A DNA stretch of 64,000 nt, taken from Notospermus geniculatus. Taxonomy: Eukaryota; Nemertea; Pilidiophora; Heteronemertea; Lineidae. The notes below the pieces were generated by a model that saw only the letters and a program-made list of their open reading frames with translations, was not told the origin of the DNA and made no database searches. Position 1 is the stretch's first letter. Each line of letters opens with the position of its first letter. Made by a program: the position numbers and the translations under genes. The stretch is from NCBI GenBank assembly GCA_002633025.1, contig NMRB01001156.1, positions 116,866-180,865 on the forward strand, in the 5' to 3' direction. This document shows, in pieces, positions 33,866 to 48,669 of this stretch.

Positions 33866-36800
33866 GAATCTTACTGTTATATGATGAATGTGTTGGCGTA
33901 TAGTCTACTCGTTTGGCGCAAGATGCAATTCTGTTGAGCAAATCTTGAAAAGAGATCGTACTACTGCTTTGTAAAGGTCGAGCACTCTATTCAATATCAT
34001 GTTTGAAATATCCCATCGCAGCCCCGAGGCAAAAAACCAGAAGAAAGCAATACTGATCCTGATGTCACTTCGAAGTTGCTGTAACACGCAATCATGACAT
34101 TAATCCACATCGACAGACTGGTACCGCACTCTGCCTTTTTTGTCCTCGGCAATCAATGTAATAGCCTCGAAAGAAATGACCTGATGGGGCGCTTGGATGG
34201 AAGGTTGGCCTGACCGAGTCTGATGTACAATGACATGGGTATAAGATATTGAGGCACGCAACGGAAGATAAAAAGATTCGTCTGCAGCGGGATTTTGTTC
34301 TGGGAGAACTGAAAACACATGTTGTTGGCATCCGATTGTGGCTGAATCGATGTAAGCCATATTGACGTTTTGTTTTGAAAAAGGGACGTAAAGACTGAAA
34401 TCCGTAAATGCAAACGGAGGAAGATTGTGGATTTCGACATCATTGTTTGTATGTTAGATTCCATCACGCTCTTGGGTAATCCTCCAATCGTCAAAGAGCC
34501 AGCTAATTACTACTCAAAGGTCAAATCCAACGTGACTCGTGCAGGATAAGTCAGGAAAGAAGTCGAGTACTGCACGCCAAGTCAATTCCACCAAAGGGTA
34601 TTAATCTATGTGTTCATTAACTAACATTGTTGTACGGTAGCTCGTTTTCCATGTGTGTGTGTCCTTCGTCGTGATGAACATAGCAGTTAATCAAGGACTG
34701 CACGCCACAGAAGCTAATGAACGTTTCGGAGATCGTACAACTTGTTTGCATGATCAAAGATGTCCTGCGGTAGTGTTGATCAAACGGCGAGATTGTCCCG
34801 TGAGGAGCTACTTCTGTACGCCTATGACGAGTGAACGATTTCTAGGGAGAGGGGTCATCGCTGCATAAAAGGGAAATATGTTACAAAGTAGGAGGATTCG
34901 GGAGAGTCGCCTTTGGCAGCTCGATTACACGGCAAGGGTGTGACCAACCGCCCTGGGATGACAGGCTCTTTCGCTGAAAAAGTAAGTAGTGGGGAAAAGG
35001 TGTTACTCCTTTTCGTCATGCGAATGGCCAATAGAGTTCAGTAGTAATAGAAAGCCTGACCAGCTTTCCTATCGCCGGTGTATTCTGTCTATGTACTACT
35101 CCCCCAGTGACTTCTCTTTTTGAGTGAGCATGGTGAGGTTTCCTTGGCTAAAACATACACGACCAGCGCACACCATCATCTACTCTCGGTTTTGCAAAGG
35201 AAATCAAAATGTTTCGCTATCTTTTTGAATGGTTCATATAGCCGCCGCAGGGCATGGAGCATAAAATTTGTCTGCTCCCATTCCTTCTGAATCATTACCT
35301 GCACATCTTCCTACATTCCATCCTCCGTGTAGTTTAATCAAATCAAAACCTTACTGAATTCAAAGCAATGCAATATAATTGGTAAAATGCAGTCACGCAT
35401 CATCATAAAATACATCGGAATTTTCCATTAGATTCACCAGCTGGAAATAAAAACGTGTATTCCGACGCATCCAACACACATCGATTCCTTCTAAGGATTC
35501 TTTTTCGTCTTGTCTAATGCATGTATTGGTATTTTTTTCAGTGTTGCATATGAGAAGTCTCCATTAAGGTTGCAAACGCTGGGGGCAATGTGAAAAAGAA
35601 GGAGGTCTACATTAGTAAGAATCAAGAGCATTGGTTAATTAATTCCCATCTATTTTTTTATATATTGAATGTTGTGATGAAATAGGTATATGGATGTTGC
35701 GTGTCTTCTTCTGCATTAAAAAAGCAATTTCGTGAGATGGCCACCGTTTGGTCACATGTGAGTTTTTCACCCACTGGGACAAACACACGTCATTGGCTTT
35801 TCTTTTACCTTTGCCGCAAACCAACATGCTACCGCTCCAGAACTATAATTCCATTAGCAAATCAGCATATAATGAAGTAGGCTGCATGTAATTCTTTTTC
35901 AACATCAACGAGATTTATTTTTCTGACCCGGCCTGAAAGTTGTGGACCTACATGTACAAGTCAATAAGTATAGGCCTATCTCGAGAAGAAGTTAGTTTCT
36001 CCGACTTCTGGTGTTTTGCAGGGCGATGTCAAAAGTGCATACTCATACTTGAGTCATTTCTGCCAACTGTAGTTTTCACAAGCAAGTCATACCTCTTCGG
36101 GCTAGGAAAATACAGTACATAACGAAGTAAATGTACATGTACATGTAAGTGTTCTTGAGTTTGCAGTTGTTGTTGTTGTTGTTGGTCCAGAACTGTCATT
36201 TCATTCTTCGTCAAACAATCTCTTCATACTGTGGTTCTCGTGCTGTACGTGCTCTGAATATTTGAGAGAACTTACCAATTTTCGCCTAGAGCAACAACGT
36301 GTTTTGACACAAGCTAGATTAGTGTAGTTACAGCTGTCCACAACAGGGCCCCGGGTGGCTTTTAAAGGTAGCGAAAGAGGCTCTAACGAAACAAACACCA
36401 TATCGTAAGTGAAAGGGGCTCCAATATCTGAAGATTTTCACCAGTTTCTCAATCTCTGCCTGCTGGATAGTAAACCATCGCCCACATGAACCAAATATTG
36501 ATTTAAAAATTCAATATCCATTACTTCCTATCCAATATCCCCAAGACTCTGGCCGTAATTGTTGGCTTTGTGGCGATTTGATCTTCTGATTACTTTCCCT
36601 CCTACAGTCTATCAGATATTGATATCTTCTTTAGCCCTGAAGCTAAACTTTAAGAAGATAATGAATATTATTAATATGGGTTAACTTGAACTAGCGTATA
36701 AACTGTCTGATTACGCAGCCTGGAGTCGGGGAAGCGTTACTTAAAGTGACATCAATTGTATGTCGAAATATCTGGCAGCAAGCCCGAGAGTGTTAAAAAA

Positions 36801-37630
36801 TATAGCGACGTTTTTTGTCGGAATGTTGGTAGTTCCTCAGTACATGTAGGTCTACGTGATACGAAGCATGTTAAACGTTTTCACCAGATGAGCTAAAACT
36901 GACGAAAACATGTGCATGACTTCTGATTGTGTTGGCTTTCATCAGCAAGAATCGCCGTGTGACGTCATGCAATCTTCTGTTCCATCAACGTTAGGAGCTT
37001 AACCTGAACGAGATAAATAAATACAGCGATTGAAGCCAATTTGAATCTTAGCATTGGGAATTCCTCTTCTAATTTTCTGCTTGATTCGATTTCACCTTAT
37101 TCAAGCCAGATACAGGTAGCCAGTCGCCGAACGAAGATTAGATTCGGTAATATACGTTTTTTTGCCGATCATACCTCCAAGGGCTGGTCGGGTTTCCTGC
37201 CTACTCAAGTCTTACTTGCACACCAATTGGATCATTAACTCCTACATCTACCTAATGGTCGTTCATACCGTGACCGCTGTGTTGAGATACCGTCGGATAC
37301 TTAGAAAAGTAGACGAAAAAAGGCTGTTGTTTCTACTCGCTGCATGTCAAGCAATCAAGTGACTGTGACTCTAAAACCATCACTTTTTTACTTTTACATG
37401 CAGCAGTGGCTTTCAGTCATTCTTATTTCATTTGATATGACACAAAAATATCCACCCAGTAATACTTTACCTTTTATCGTACATACCGTACTTTCACATC
37501 TAAGAGGTCACCCAGCAATATATTGACTCGGTTGGTATAAAATGCAGGTTGCAGATTGACTTGCGGGCAAATAGTATTTGCAATTTTGACCTCACCATTA
37601 GACTCTAACACTGACCTTAACTTGCAACCT
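33866..37630. other. Gene-poor stretch with short tandem tracts
   Basis: A minus-strand frame (34100 to about 34450) reads as coding-like sequence (LPPFAFTDFSLYVPF, ITLIAEDKKGRVRY) but has no acceptor or donor I can defend. A TACATG tandem is at about 36132-36146 and a (GTT) run at 36166-36184. Otherwise nothing. Confidence 0.4.
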
Positions 37631-37826
37631 GGGGCCTGTTTCGTAAAGCGACTTTAAGCTAATGGTACCTTTAATCAAATGGAAAATGCATTGAGTTAAT
37701 GGTACCATTAGCTTAAAGTCACTTTGTGAAACAGGGACCGTATGCATAAAACATATTAAGTGTAAAATTTCCCTTAAACTATTGTTCCAAACAAAAGATA
37801 AGGGAAATTTTTATGCATACGGCCCC
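37631..37826. mobile_element. Two overlapping palindromic MITEs
   Basis: The first hairpin starts GGGGCCTGTTTCGTAAAG and ends CTTTGTGAAACAGGG, with AGCTAATGGTACC arms. The second, GGACCGTATGCATAAAAC to TTATGCATACGGCCCC, begins at the end of the first and appears to have inserted into its terminal GGCCCC. The second belongs to the family at 33657. Confidence 0.75.
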
Positions 37827-40290
37827 TAGCCCCTGCACTTTCTACCAACCTGTATTAGCTCAACCAACTTTGTAACACCGACAAGGTATTGCATACCGCC
37901 CGCTTTTTACCAGCGAAGGTCAGGCAAACATTAGATAACACCTTTGGTGAATGACCACATTGTCGAAAGTGAAGAGATAGTCTAAGTAGGATCGGACAAA
38001 CACAATGAAATTGACAAGTCCGACGTCAGTCGGGCGGTTCGCTATTGTGCTAAGTCGACCAATAAGCAAATTGTAGGATGTGCCTATTGTTGCACCAAGC
38101 CGATCGTCCGAGCTCGCCTGTCGTCCATTTCACATACATGTAGGTCTCCATTCATCTATGCGGATGGTAGGGCCAGTGCTTTCCAAAGTGCTTTTGCCTT
38201 CGTCTTCCAAAGTGCTTTTGCCTGTTCGACATTTTGCTGAAGTAGACCTGCGGTGAAATATTTTATTTACTCGTAGCTAAATTGTCGGTTTAATGGTATA
38301 CAAGAAGGGCCATTATTGCAAATGGGCCATCGGTGTAAAGTAGTTAAAACAGGAAGTAGGCCATGGCGAGAAAAAGAAACGCTTTCAGGTGTTTTTGTGG
38401 GAGGCACAGTGAAATTGAGCCATCATTTGAACTTCTGTCTACATTCCACCTTGTGAGAGATTTTGCTCTGTCCTAGTGCTGGCCATGATTCCCAGAGAAT
38501 TGGCTGCACTTGTTGATATACCCCCTGCACGTTTCTGGGTGATCACACATTGAACTAGAAGCAATTTATGCCATGTTGTTCGCACCAAATATCTATGCCG
38601 ACATTATCTGAGTGCAATTATTGTCTCTCAATGAGAATGATTGAGTATTTGTCAGGTTCGGTCCCCTCTTTATCTAAACGGGGTCAAGAATTCTCCAGTG
38701 CGTGTTTACCTATCAAAGAATGGTATGTAGGACAGGGCTTTTCAAATCATGCGAAAATTTATACCCTTTCGGGCCTGGGATTTATAAACATGGACAGCGA
38801 CAGCAGAAAGGTATAGTAAGTATATTCTTTCAGAATCGAATTTGGTAATTTCTCCAACGCGTCAGAAATGCAACCTACGCCGATACACCTGATTTGCAGC
38901 CAGTCCATTCTGCCATATCTATACAGGTTCAAAGGAACACGACATTTTTTGTGGAGGATCCCACATAAGTATCGATCTTCGGGAACCTTTCATCATAAAA
39001 GCTATAAAACTAAGACATATTGCTTCTGTGACGATGCTTTCACTGACAGTAACGGAGACAGATGCTGTTCAATATTGCTTCTAGGTGATTAGCTCTTTTC
39101 AAAGCAGAGTTTGAAATACACAAAGTGTTCTCATTTTTCTGATGTCCACAGTGTGACTTGTGTCATTGGTTTCAGCGTTCTCTGACAAGAAAGTGTCTCA
39201 TTGGTCACTATGATCAATCTTCTGTTGGCTGTAGCTGCTTTCATCATAAGAATACCGTTGATTGCATGATAGAAGGACTAATTTGCAGAACCATATACAT
39301 AGTGGCATGTTGCGGCTGAGTCCGCGCCTACGAACCCTGTTGTAGGTAATGAAGAGCAAGGGTTCTACTGGGGTGAGAGTCCATCCTGAGGAAATCAGGT
39401 TCTCTAGCATCGCTTCCTTGTGGGTGCGAGCTTGGGAGCATATTAAGAGGGCCTGATTTCTTCAGGATGGGCAAATCTTGATGGGCCGGGAGGTTCAAGA
39501 AATTCAAACAATGGTTGTAGAGCGAAATCCATGAAGTATCCAGCTTTTGACCGAAAAAACTCCCCTATCGAGGCTCCTCTCTTGTTTTAATGGGATATCT
39601 AATATGTTTTGACGACATTCCGATTCGATATTCCCTAATTCACTACTAGTGCCAATTTGTAAACCACTCAGATATCGAATAGTCAAAGCTGATAATACTT
39701 GTAGATTGCTAAACTATCGCCTATTTTCCGCTGACATGATGTACGCTGACAGATCATTGCTTATACACTATGTCGACTGAAAGCAGATGGGAAGTGTGAA
39801 GCTTGTTTTCCGGCAGGCTAACAGCGTCATCAGCAGGAAACGAATAGCCAAATGAGGGATTCGCGTTCTGTATTAAACGGAAATGTGACTAGCGCTACTG
39901 AATGAACAATCTTTACATTAGCAAGGTGTTTTCTTTAGGGATTGCAATTGCTTCTTGTCGGCGATCTCAAACATGTAGTCGAGAGCAACTCTGAGATTGA
40001 TCACTTAGTAATCATCTATAAATCTGCATTTCGATTCCGTGGCGAAGTGCTTGAGATTTATAGCTTCCGGCGGAACAGGCTGGAGAAATTGGCAGCGCGG
40101 CGTTCAACTTTCTGGTATTTGACAAATATATCATTTGGCAATAATGTAAAAGGAAATATTGCTCATAGGACGTGGTGTAGGCACAATTTTCGCCGATTGA
40201 GGTGATATCAACACTGTTGGTGGAATCTATAGCAAGTAAGGAGGGAGAGTGTATCCCTTGAAAAGGTGTCCGTCATCATTGTCCTATGAC
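37827..40290. other. Gene-poor stretch
   Basis: No gene supported. A 19-bp near-perfect hairpin, CCATCCTGAGGAAATCAGG with its inverse, spans about 39371-39469. Tandem CTTCCAAAGTGCTTTTGCC copies occur near 38185-38222. Short frames only. Confidence 0.45.
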
Positions 40291-40480
40291 GGAATAAGAA
40301 GTTTGTGATTCTGACCGAAGAAAACTGAAAGCTTTTGTTACCCAGAATCTTTCAGAATGGCACAGAATTTCCAATCACACAGTCAAAGCGGCGTAGAATA
40401 AGAAGTTTGTGATCTGACCGAAGAAAACTGAAAGCTTTTGTTACCCAGAATCTTTCAGAATCGCTCAGAATTTCCCCATG
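40291..40480. repeat. Direct tandem repeat, 104-bp unit
   Basis: AATAAGAAGTTTGTGAT at 40293 recurs at 40397 and both continue through GACCGAAGAAAACTGAAAGC and CCCAGAATCTTTCAGAAT. The two copies differ by a few bases. No coding signal. Confidence 0.85.
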
Positions 40481-43400
40481 GCGTAGAAAAAGCGCTGACT
40501 TCATCTGGCCCTAGTGTTATTAAACACTCGATGTGACAGTTATCATAAGGAAGATGTGTAAAGAAGGCATCGGGTGGAATCATGGTGAATGATCGGGGTC
40601 AGGAAATGTAACCTTTCGACGAGAGCTGTCCAAATAGTGGAAGCCATACGTTTAAACCAGTCTTTATTCGTGTCTGTCTGTTTGACGATCAGCTTGGCAC
40701 ACTAATTGATACAAAGGGGTTGTACTTTCTGTCATTGGGATGAAAATGGAAACGATCAGTTGGGGATGAAAGAGATCGAGGTTGAGCACCTGGTTGAACT
40801 CGGCTGCTGATGCTGAATGAAATCGCTGTCTGTCAGGAGAGAACCACAACAATCCGATCAACTCATGATACAGTCGTATAAGCGTTCAGGGAGGCAAATA
40901 CAAGTATTATCCACGATTGACGTATTATGAAAACTGAGATTACCGTATGTGAACTGGGATTGACATATGTGAACTCAAAGCTTGTCTGAAAAAAAAAACG
41001 TTACAAGTAGAAATTCCTGATGAAATGAACTAGACTTGGACGTGATCACCTGCAGGCAATCCCTTGCAAAGCGGAAACCGCATTTTCAAATGCATTCGAC
41101 TCCTTTTCCCAAGAAACATGAACGACCCTAATTGAGTTCGAGAAATGGGGTGTAACATGAGGTAATGGAACTACTTAGTCAATTTATCGAGTCTCGTTTT
41201 AATCGCTATCAGGAGATTTCAATGTCGTCTCTGCAGAACTTGCCGTAATACGTCTTAATTTAAGCTGTTTTGCTCAATAAGATTCGTCTAGAGAGTTGAG
41301 CGATACGAAACCGTGAATCCCTGCTTCGGGGGAACGCCAGGTGTTCCATTTGACGTGCACTTTTAACGTTCATGGCCACGAACCACTGAGTGTTCACTGC
41401 CGCAATGTACCAGCCACTCACGTACCCCTTAGATGTTCTAAAATTGAGCCTATGGCATACGTCCAATTCTTTTTAATCTCGCAGTCACTTTGTAACTTAT
41501 GATGAAAGTAATTAATCTTTGGTGGTAGGACTGTATGGTCCACAAGCGCCGAGACAGCTAATTCTCTTTGACATCCCGATAGACAACATTAATTTCCCGT
41601 CTTCTTTGGCCAGTTGTTTGGCAAATATAGCTTGGCTCGTTTAAGATGAGACGAATCTTTAGGGAGACGGACGTTTTATGGTGAACCATACCAGGAATCA
41701 GACACCATCAGAATAAGCATTTCATTTAGTTGCCCTTATAAAGCTCCTGATACATTGAATTCGTGAAACACAACTGTGGAGCTTTGTCTGGCGTTTCTTG
41801 ATCTTTGCCTAGAGGCCAACAAAACAAACATGTCGCTTTCATCGAGCGATACGTCTTAATTTCATACAACGACGCCTTTCTCTTTTTCGGAGTCGGAGTA
41901 TAGCATATCGTTTTTCGGTTCTTTGCGGAAGTGCTTTCTGATAACACGCATTTATAGTCAATCTTCTCGAGTGAGTATGGAGAAAATGCGATTTCTTGAA
42001 CACTTCAGCTCTGTTTTATTGTCTGCCGACTTAACTCTTGTCAATTTTCTTCTCCAGAACACAAAAATTTGTATATGCACGGAGTCAAACGAATCCGCCA
42101 TACGCGTCTTCATTTTGACTATCGATAACCCAGCTTAATTTGAATGGCTATCAGACAACTTAGCCATCGGATCCCTCTCGAAGAGGCCAATGTCTGTCAG
42201 TTAAACAGTCCCGCTGGAGCACACTCATACTGCCGCCAATTAGCAATTCATCCATTAGGATCTTATCATCAAGTGACATCTATTCCACGGAAGTGGCCAA
42301 TCTGCCACTTGGAGCATCACCCATTTTTATTCTGATTCAGTTTGCTACAATTGCGCCCCTAAATAGATTACTGCTATATTTGGGTCAATGTCAACAGGTC
42401 TCGGGAATCTTCTGAAGATTAATCTAAACTTCGCAAAAATGTTTGGAATTCATTGTTTTTCACCGATTTAGATTCCTCACATCGCTGTCACATGCAGAGT
42501 GTGCCGCCGAAGCTGTATCACTTACATACGATGATGAGGTATTCGGTCAGAAGGCATCCCGTCTCATTATTCCAGCTGACTCAATGAATAGCAGTGCTAT
42601 TTCCGCACTAATTCAGGACTCCATTCTATCTGGCTCGGGGTCTCATAAAATGGTTAGCGAGCCACAAGTGGGGATCAAAACGATCGTAGCTTCAAGCTCC
42701 TTCGCTTTGCGGATCATTCAGTGTCGGGCAACCCGACCGCGCGGAGCGACATTGAGCCACTCTCGCTGTATTCGCTCGTTGTTCTACCATTTGCTTGAAG
42801 GAAGGCAAAGTCAGTGGATTTAGGTACTTCAGCCATGGACGTATTGATCTTGTTAACAACTTAAACGAAAGCGTTTGAAGGATTATAACTTCTATTTAAG
42901 TTCTTATTTCTGTACATTTGAAGGATAAGAGATTGAAATCCTGTCTGGTAAGTGGCTTGATTGCAGCTATTGCTTTGTGAAGGAGGGAGTACCGTTGACG
43001 AGGGTCACGGGGTTCCTTCGCGTTTCTTGTACCCTGCTGAGCACCTTGAGACATTCGGTGGTTTTGGAGGTGGAAGGTATTGGTCAATGTTGGTGTCATA
43101 GTTCTCCCTGTTCTTCTCACGAACGTTGGGCATATTGGATAAGTGCACTCGTCATCTACATACTAACATCAGTACTCGGGTTCTATGGTTTGGAAGCTTT
43201 CGTGTTCATCCTATACATATCAAGAGGTCGGAATATGGTAAGTTTCCCTGGCAGTGTCAGACGTACGAAGAATTGACGTGAGATATCGTTATTTATTCGA
43301 TATAATACGTATGTTGCATTATGAGTGGAACCGACAGCTCGAAGTGAGTTGTCTCTCTAACGTGAATTGGGTTCATTTCTAAATCACGAATACAAAACCC

Positions 43401-46400
43401 AGTTGTACATGTACATTACATGTAGCACATGATTCTCATCCTTGAGCAAAATGTACATATTGCTCTGGCATATCTCAGCTTCATTTCTATGCAAAATTTT
43501 GATTACTATCGTGGTGCTGATATCCCGAGGGGCCTCTGATGTCACTACATCAGCCTTGATTCCTTGCGTTGTGGCAGTATTACAATCTCATGTTCGTAAA
43601 CGTCTAAAATATTGATAGCATTCCTGAAAATAGTTATTGTAATATTGATGATCTTTGACAGCCAATTATGATACGAGAGGAAAACTTCTTGACATCCCGA
43701 GGGAAAAGTGATCATGCATTCTTTATCATACGATAGTGGTATACCCTTCACCGGTATTTGAAACGACTCGGAGTACATTACACGGTCTTTTGGTCAGGTT
43801 TGTTGCCGACGTTAACAACGTAACCGACAACAACTGCGAAAATCTGATATGACTTTCCGGGGATCGTCTCTCCGGATGTCGTAATCCTTTTGATCTACTG
43901 ATATGAATTCAAGAGCATATCAATTCAAGAGCATATCTGCCTCTTGGTACTTTTATTATGGCGAAGAATTACATATCAATCTTTTCGAAATACCTTGATG
44001 TACTGTACATGAATATATCGTTTCCAGGTGGGTGCTCATCGTCCTTTGAAAAACCACAAAGGAACAGAAACCCACCATACGAAAACAGCAAACACTTGCC
44101 CACCAAACTCCTTGCATGCAAAGCGCTGAAGTTCAAACTGGATTAAAAACAGCTACTTATGGTCTCATTGACCGAAAGAGAAAAATGAATAAATACGCCT
44201 TTACTAATGTTCTGGGGGTTTCGTGTAATTTGAGTTGTAGTGCTCTTAACATACATTTATGACATTTAAATGGAATCATTAACACCACATATTATAATGC
44301 ATACAAGTTGTATGTGGGCTGAAGTAGGAATCAGACGTGGATATGATGGGTTAAAGAAGTAAAACATTTTGTGGTGGAGAGTGTAATCTACAGGCCTACT
44401 CCTTTGAAGATGCATTGTGCTCTGCATGGGCTCGACGTACAAGGGACGTCGTCGGTACTTTGTTCAGAGGGCCGTTCCATAACCGCACAATGCCTCCCCA
44501 ATAGGAAATCAACGCCAATGTCCAACCCTTACTATGCCCTTGCCATGCAGACACTCTTATCCTTCTACCAGCTACAGAGATCTTAAGGAAGGCAGTACTG
44601 TCGTGTTCTTTTATCGCTTTTGGCTTGCTTTGTAGGGCCATAAACCTCCTGTCAGAAGTCCCATGGTTTGGTGAATTTTGATGACGTTTGCCTCTTGTGT
44701 TTCAAGGCTGCTTGCTTCCACTCCCCTGACTTCCAAGAACTATTCCTCTACTTGATTCCTTTCCCAATTCCCGTGATTTCCTTACCAATCAATTAATCCT
44801 ATCTGCAGCTGAATCAATTTGTTCGGTTTAAGATCATACATGCTCTGACAGAGACAAACGACTGTGGATCAGTTCAACACACAAATCGATAAATAAAATG
44901 TTGAAGAAAAACTAACTCGCCTGTGTGAACCATGTTTCTACTTTAGTAGGCTAATTTCGTTGGTAAATGAGGCTGCGGTCTGCACGGGCGAAATTCCCAT
45001 AAAGCAAGACAAAATTATCTGATTATCAGTTTCTGTTTGTATTGGTGGACAGACAAAGACAGAAGCCTGTAATTATGTTTCCATATCTTGTTCTCAAATG
45101 TCTGATGAAAATGGCTACCTACTGTCTCATGAGGAGAGCGGATCGAAGCAGGTGTGAAAGGAATGGCAGTCCCAGGAATGCATGTCCCAGTAACAATCTG
45201 CTGTTTGATTGTAAGGTATATTGGAATGATCATGGTTTGTAGCTCTATATCCTAATCCTTCATTGAACAATAAAACCGGGCTTAGATCCCTTAAGGACCT
45301 AGATTCTCGTCACACTCCTCCGTTCGTCTCTGCACGCTCTTGCGTCAGTATCATCCACGCTGTTGCTGAGCCAGATCCTTCAATGCCCCACTCTTCGTTA
45401 CGATGATGTTCTCGAAACTCTCATCGCCAGCATCCCCTAACTATGGTGCTTCTTTTTAGTAGTGTTGAGTAAGCTGTCATGCTCCTGAATCAGCTGAGAT
45501 GCAATCAACCGATAAGAGGATCGAAACGCTGCCGTAAGCACAATATTTGTAGACTGTTTTTTAGTCTTCCCTCATCAAACATTAATAGCCTTACCTGCTG
45601 TGCATCCCTAAGCAGAAGACAAGGAGAGGGCACAGGGTTTAAAATCATACAGAGCCTTCTTCTCATATTTTGCCCAGTTCTGAACTGGACTTGCATCGTT
45701 CACGGTCTATCGCGCGGAGAAATTTACACCTCACAGGAAAGAGCGACTTCCTTTCATCTTGGAAGCCTTATAATCGTTACAACGACGCTGCCTGTTCAAT
45801 CAGCGACATTCGGTATTGCTCATTCAAGCGAGTTCTTACTGGTGGCGGTTTGATATTGTGTATAAACGGTTGCGGTCAAGCGATCTTTGGTTGAACCTCT
45901 CATCTATGATTCTGGAGGCGTGTTTTTTATATTACCATAAAAAACATCCGTTCTGATAACATGCTGTGGTTCCAACTCGCAGTGGCAACAGCTGGGTAAA
46001 TCGACGATGAGGGCAAAGATCATTGCGAGGGCCACTTGCACCGACCATCTTCTTCAGATGATTGACGAAAGTGGCTCACCATCTATCCAACCATGCAATC
46101 GTCCACCTCCAAGCACAGGTGCTGAAGCCCAACACTCTATACAAGAGAAATCCTGCTAAGGTATGGCCAACCTTTGGAACCTTCCGTCCCGTCTTTTAAA
46201 CCTGAATCAGCAAATAGCTCAACAAAATCAAAACAGCCTTGGCTCTGATGTGAACGACATGGACCGGTGTAGGCCAAGTACGTAGATTTTTTGTGGAACA
46301 AATGAGCGACTAAAATCCGAAAGCCCAAACGTCTTCCTCGGTGGTATAAAAACATAGTCTTATCAACTTATTTTTAGTTTAATCTGTTGCTATACATCCG

Positions 46401-46894
46401 TCCCGTCGCTGTTCAAAAGTTATTACTCAAACCTAATGACTCTTATAAAACTCTAGCAAGCCTATTAAAATGCATTTTACTGCAGATAATTTAATCAAAT
46501 ACGACAAAGAAATTTCTATAAAACCGCTTGTAGACGAAGGATTTTTCATGTACATGTACTAAAAATTATAAAAGAGGCTCATAAAGAGTGATTTCGGTCA
46601 TAGGCCACCGATTGCCTACATGTAGCTGAAATGCATTATGAACACCCATTTAAGCTCCATTTATAATTTTTAGCATTATAAAAATCCTTAGTGTACAACG
46701 GGCATTATATAGCTAATGTTAGACACACCAAATCTACCTACAAAATGATTCGTAAGAATTGTCCTAACAAGTGTTCTCATTCCCATATAAGGGTACACAA
46801 ATACTAATCGAATTGTTGACGAGCTAAGACGATTATTTCATTAATCATGCATCCACCTGTTGATTAAGGCGCCTGCCAAAGCATAATGAACCCA
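40481..46894. other. Gene-poor stretch
   Basis: I see no gene I can support. A plus-strand frame at about 42464-42823 follows a good acceptor (CACCGATTTAG), and a minus-strand frame lies at 43545-43778; both are of chance length. A 16-bp tandem, ATTCAAGAGCATATCA, occurs at about 43907-43936. Confidence 0.4.
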
Positions 46895-48118
46895 ATAACC
46901 CATTGGACACTTTGAATAGATCATTTTAGCGCCCAGCTGACAGGCCTTGTGGTCACCAGGTCATGAGAGCTCCCGGTGACAGGGGAGAGCACCGTAGCAT
47001 AACAACCCTAAAAACACAACGGGGGATAACGACATCAGAACTCCACGCATGAGGAATCCTTGCCAGTGGTGGTGTTCATGGAGATGTATATTATTGTGTA
47101 CAGCCGACACCATGCTGTGTTCAATAATCAATCGTTGCCACCAGATCCCCAAAGCAATGGTCCACCTTTCATTACATTACCTCCTGACCGCGGACGTGAT
47201 CGAGTCCGTCAATTCCAAGGGGCGGACACCTCAAAATACCTTACAGCTTTCGGAGTCTACCAAAGTCCGATGCGAATTTTTGGACATACCAGAAGCAACG
47301 TACTAGAAATTCACCATCTGTTGCAGTGAACATTGCGATTCCGAATTCCACCGAAGAAAACAGCTCCACATACCTTAGAATATCAAAGCGATGAACCGGA
47401 TACCTTTCCCTCCAGTCATTCAAAGCTGAACACTACATTCAAAGATTACCATAATTATATATAGCACGGGTTTCCAAAACTTGATACAACTTGGTTCGAG
47501 TCCTCACAATAACCCATTGGACACTTTGAATAGATCATTTTAGCGCCCAGCTGACAGGCCTTGTGGTCACCAGGTCATGAGAGCTCCCGGTGACAGGGAG
47601 AGCACCGTAGCATAACAATCCTGAAAACACAACGGGGGATAACGACATCAGAACTCCACGCATGAGGAATCCTTGCCAGTGGTGGTGTTCATGGAGATGT
47701 ATATTATTGTGTACAGCCGACACCATGCTGTGTTCAATAATCAATCATTGCCACCAGATCCCCAAAGCAATGGTCCACCTTTCATTACATTACCTCCTGA
47801 CCGCGGACGTGATCGAGTCCGTCAATTCCAAGGGGCGGACACCTCAAAATACCTCACAGCTTTCGGAATCTACCAAAGTCCGATGCGAATTTTTGGACAT
47901 ACCAGAAGCAACGTACTAGAAATTCACCATCTGTTGCAGTGAACATTGCGATTCCGAATTCCACCGAAGAAAACAGCTCCACATACCTTAGAATATCAAA
48001 GCGATGAACCGGATACCTTCCCCTCAAGTCATTCAAAGCTGAACACTACATTCAAAGATTACCATAATTATATATAGCACGGGTTTCCAAAACTTGATAC
48101 AACTTGGTTCGAGTCCTC
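46895..48118. repeat. Recent tandem duplication, two units of about 612 bp
   Basis: AATAACCCATTGGACACTTT at 46895 recurs at 47508, and both units end TTGGTTCGAGTCCTC (near 47505 and 48118). The copies differ by only a handful of substitutions and one 1-bp indel, so the event is young. One plus-strand frame (47060-47329 and 47673-47942) is open in both, with two silent changes and one Val/Ile change. That is compatible with coding but far too little to prove it. Confidence 0.92.
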
Positions 48119-48669
48119 GGGGCGTTATGAGAAAGCAAACATTAACAAGGAAATCAAATTCAATTGGGGACATCACCCCTCATTAAAACCCTGAACCCGA
48201 GTTATTTATGCGGTTTAATTCACTACCCCCTCCTTTTGGTGCCTTTTTCACCGAACAGAACCTTATTGACACAGCCCACGTAACTTTCCCATCGATCAAG
48301 TCCATTTGTCACAATTTGTATTCATTTATCTTCTCACTAATTATTTTTTTCGTCGCTTCCCTTTAATGTCCTCTCCAGGCTGCATGGCGCATGTTGATTA
48401 GGGTCTATTCGAGTGAACTTCACTCTAAATTTACTCTTTCGCTTTCTTGCTCCTTTGAGTGGCTGTTAACTTTGCCTTTGGCGTGGAATGAGCAGGAAAG
48501 ATTCCATTATCTCGATTGTTAAATTTAAACCCCATCTCCCATCGGCGCTGACACATCCATTGATACTCACTTCACGGGTTTCTTGAGACTTGCTCGCTCG
48601 CAAGCTGTCAGTGTCAGAGCCACTTCAAATGATTCCTTGGCAAGTCTTGCGTTCAGTATGAAATCGGTT

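Noticed and set aside
42443-42823. 126-codon plus-strand frame after a good acceptor
   Set aside because: Length is within chance expectation, no family is recognisable and no donor or neighbouring exon was found.
45479-45853. 124-codon plus-strand frame
   Set aside because: Composition (many Ser, Arg, Leu, Cys) is that of random translation and there are open frames on the other strand too.
47488-48118. GGTTCGAGTCC at the end of both 0.61-kb units, resembling a tRNA B box
   Set aside because: The flanking bases do not form a T-stem or acceptor stem and no A box or anticodon arm lies at the right distance.
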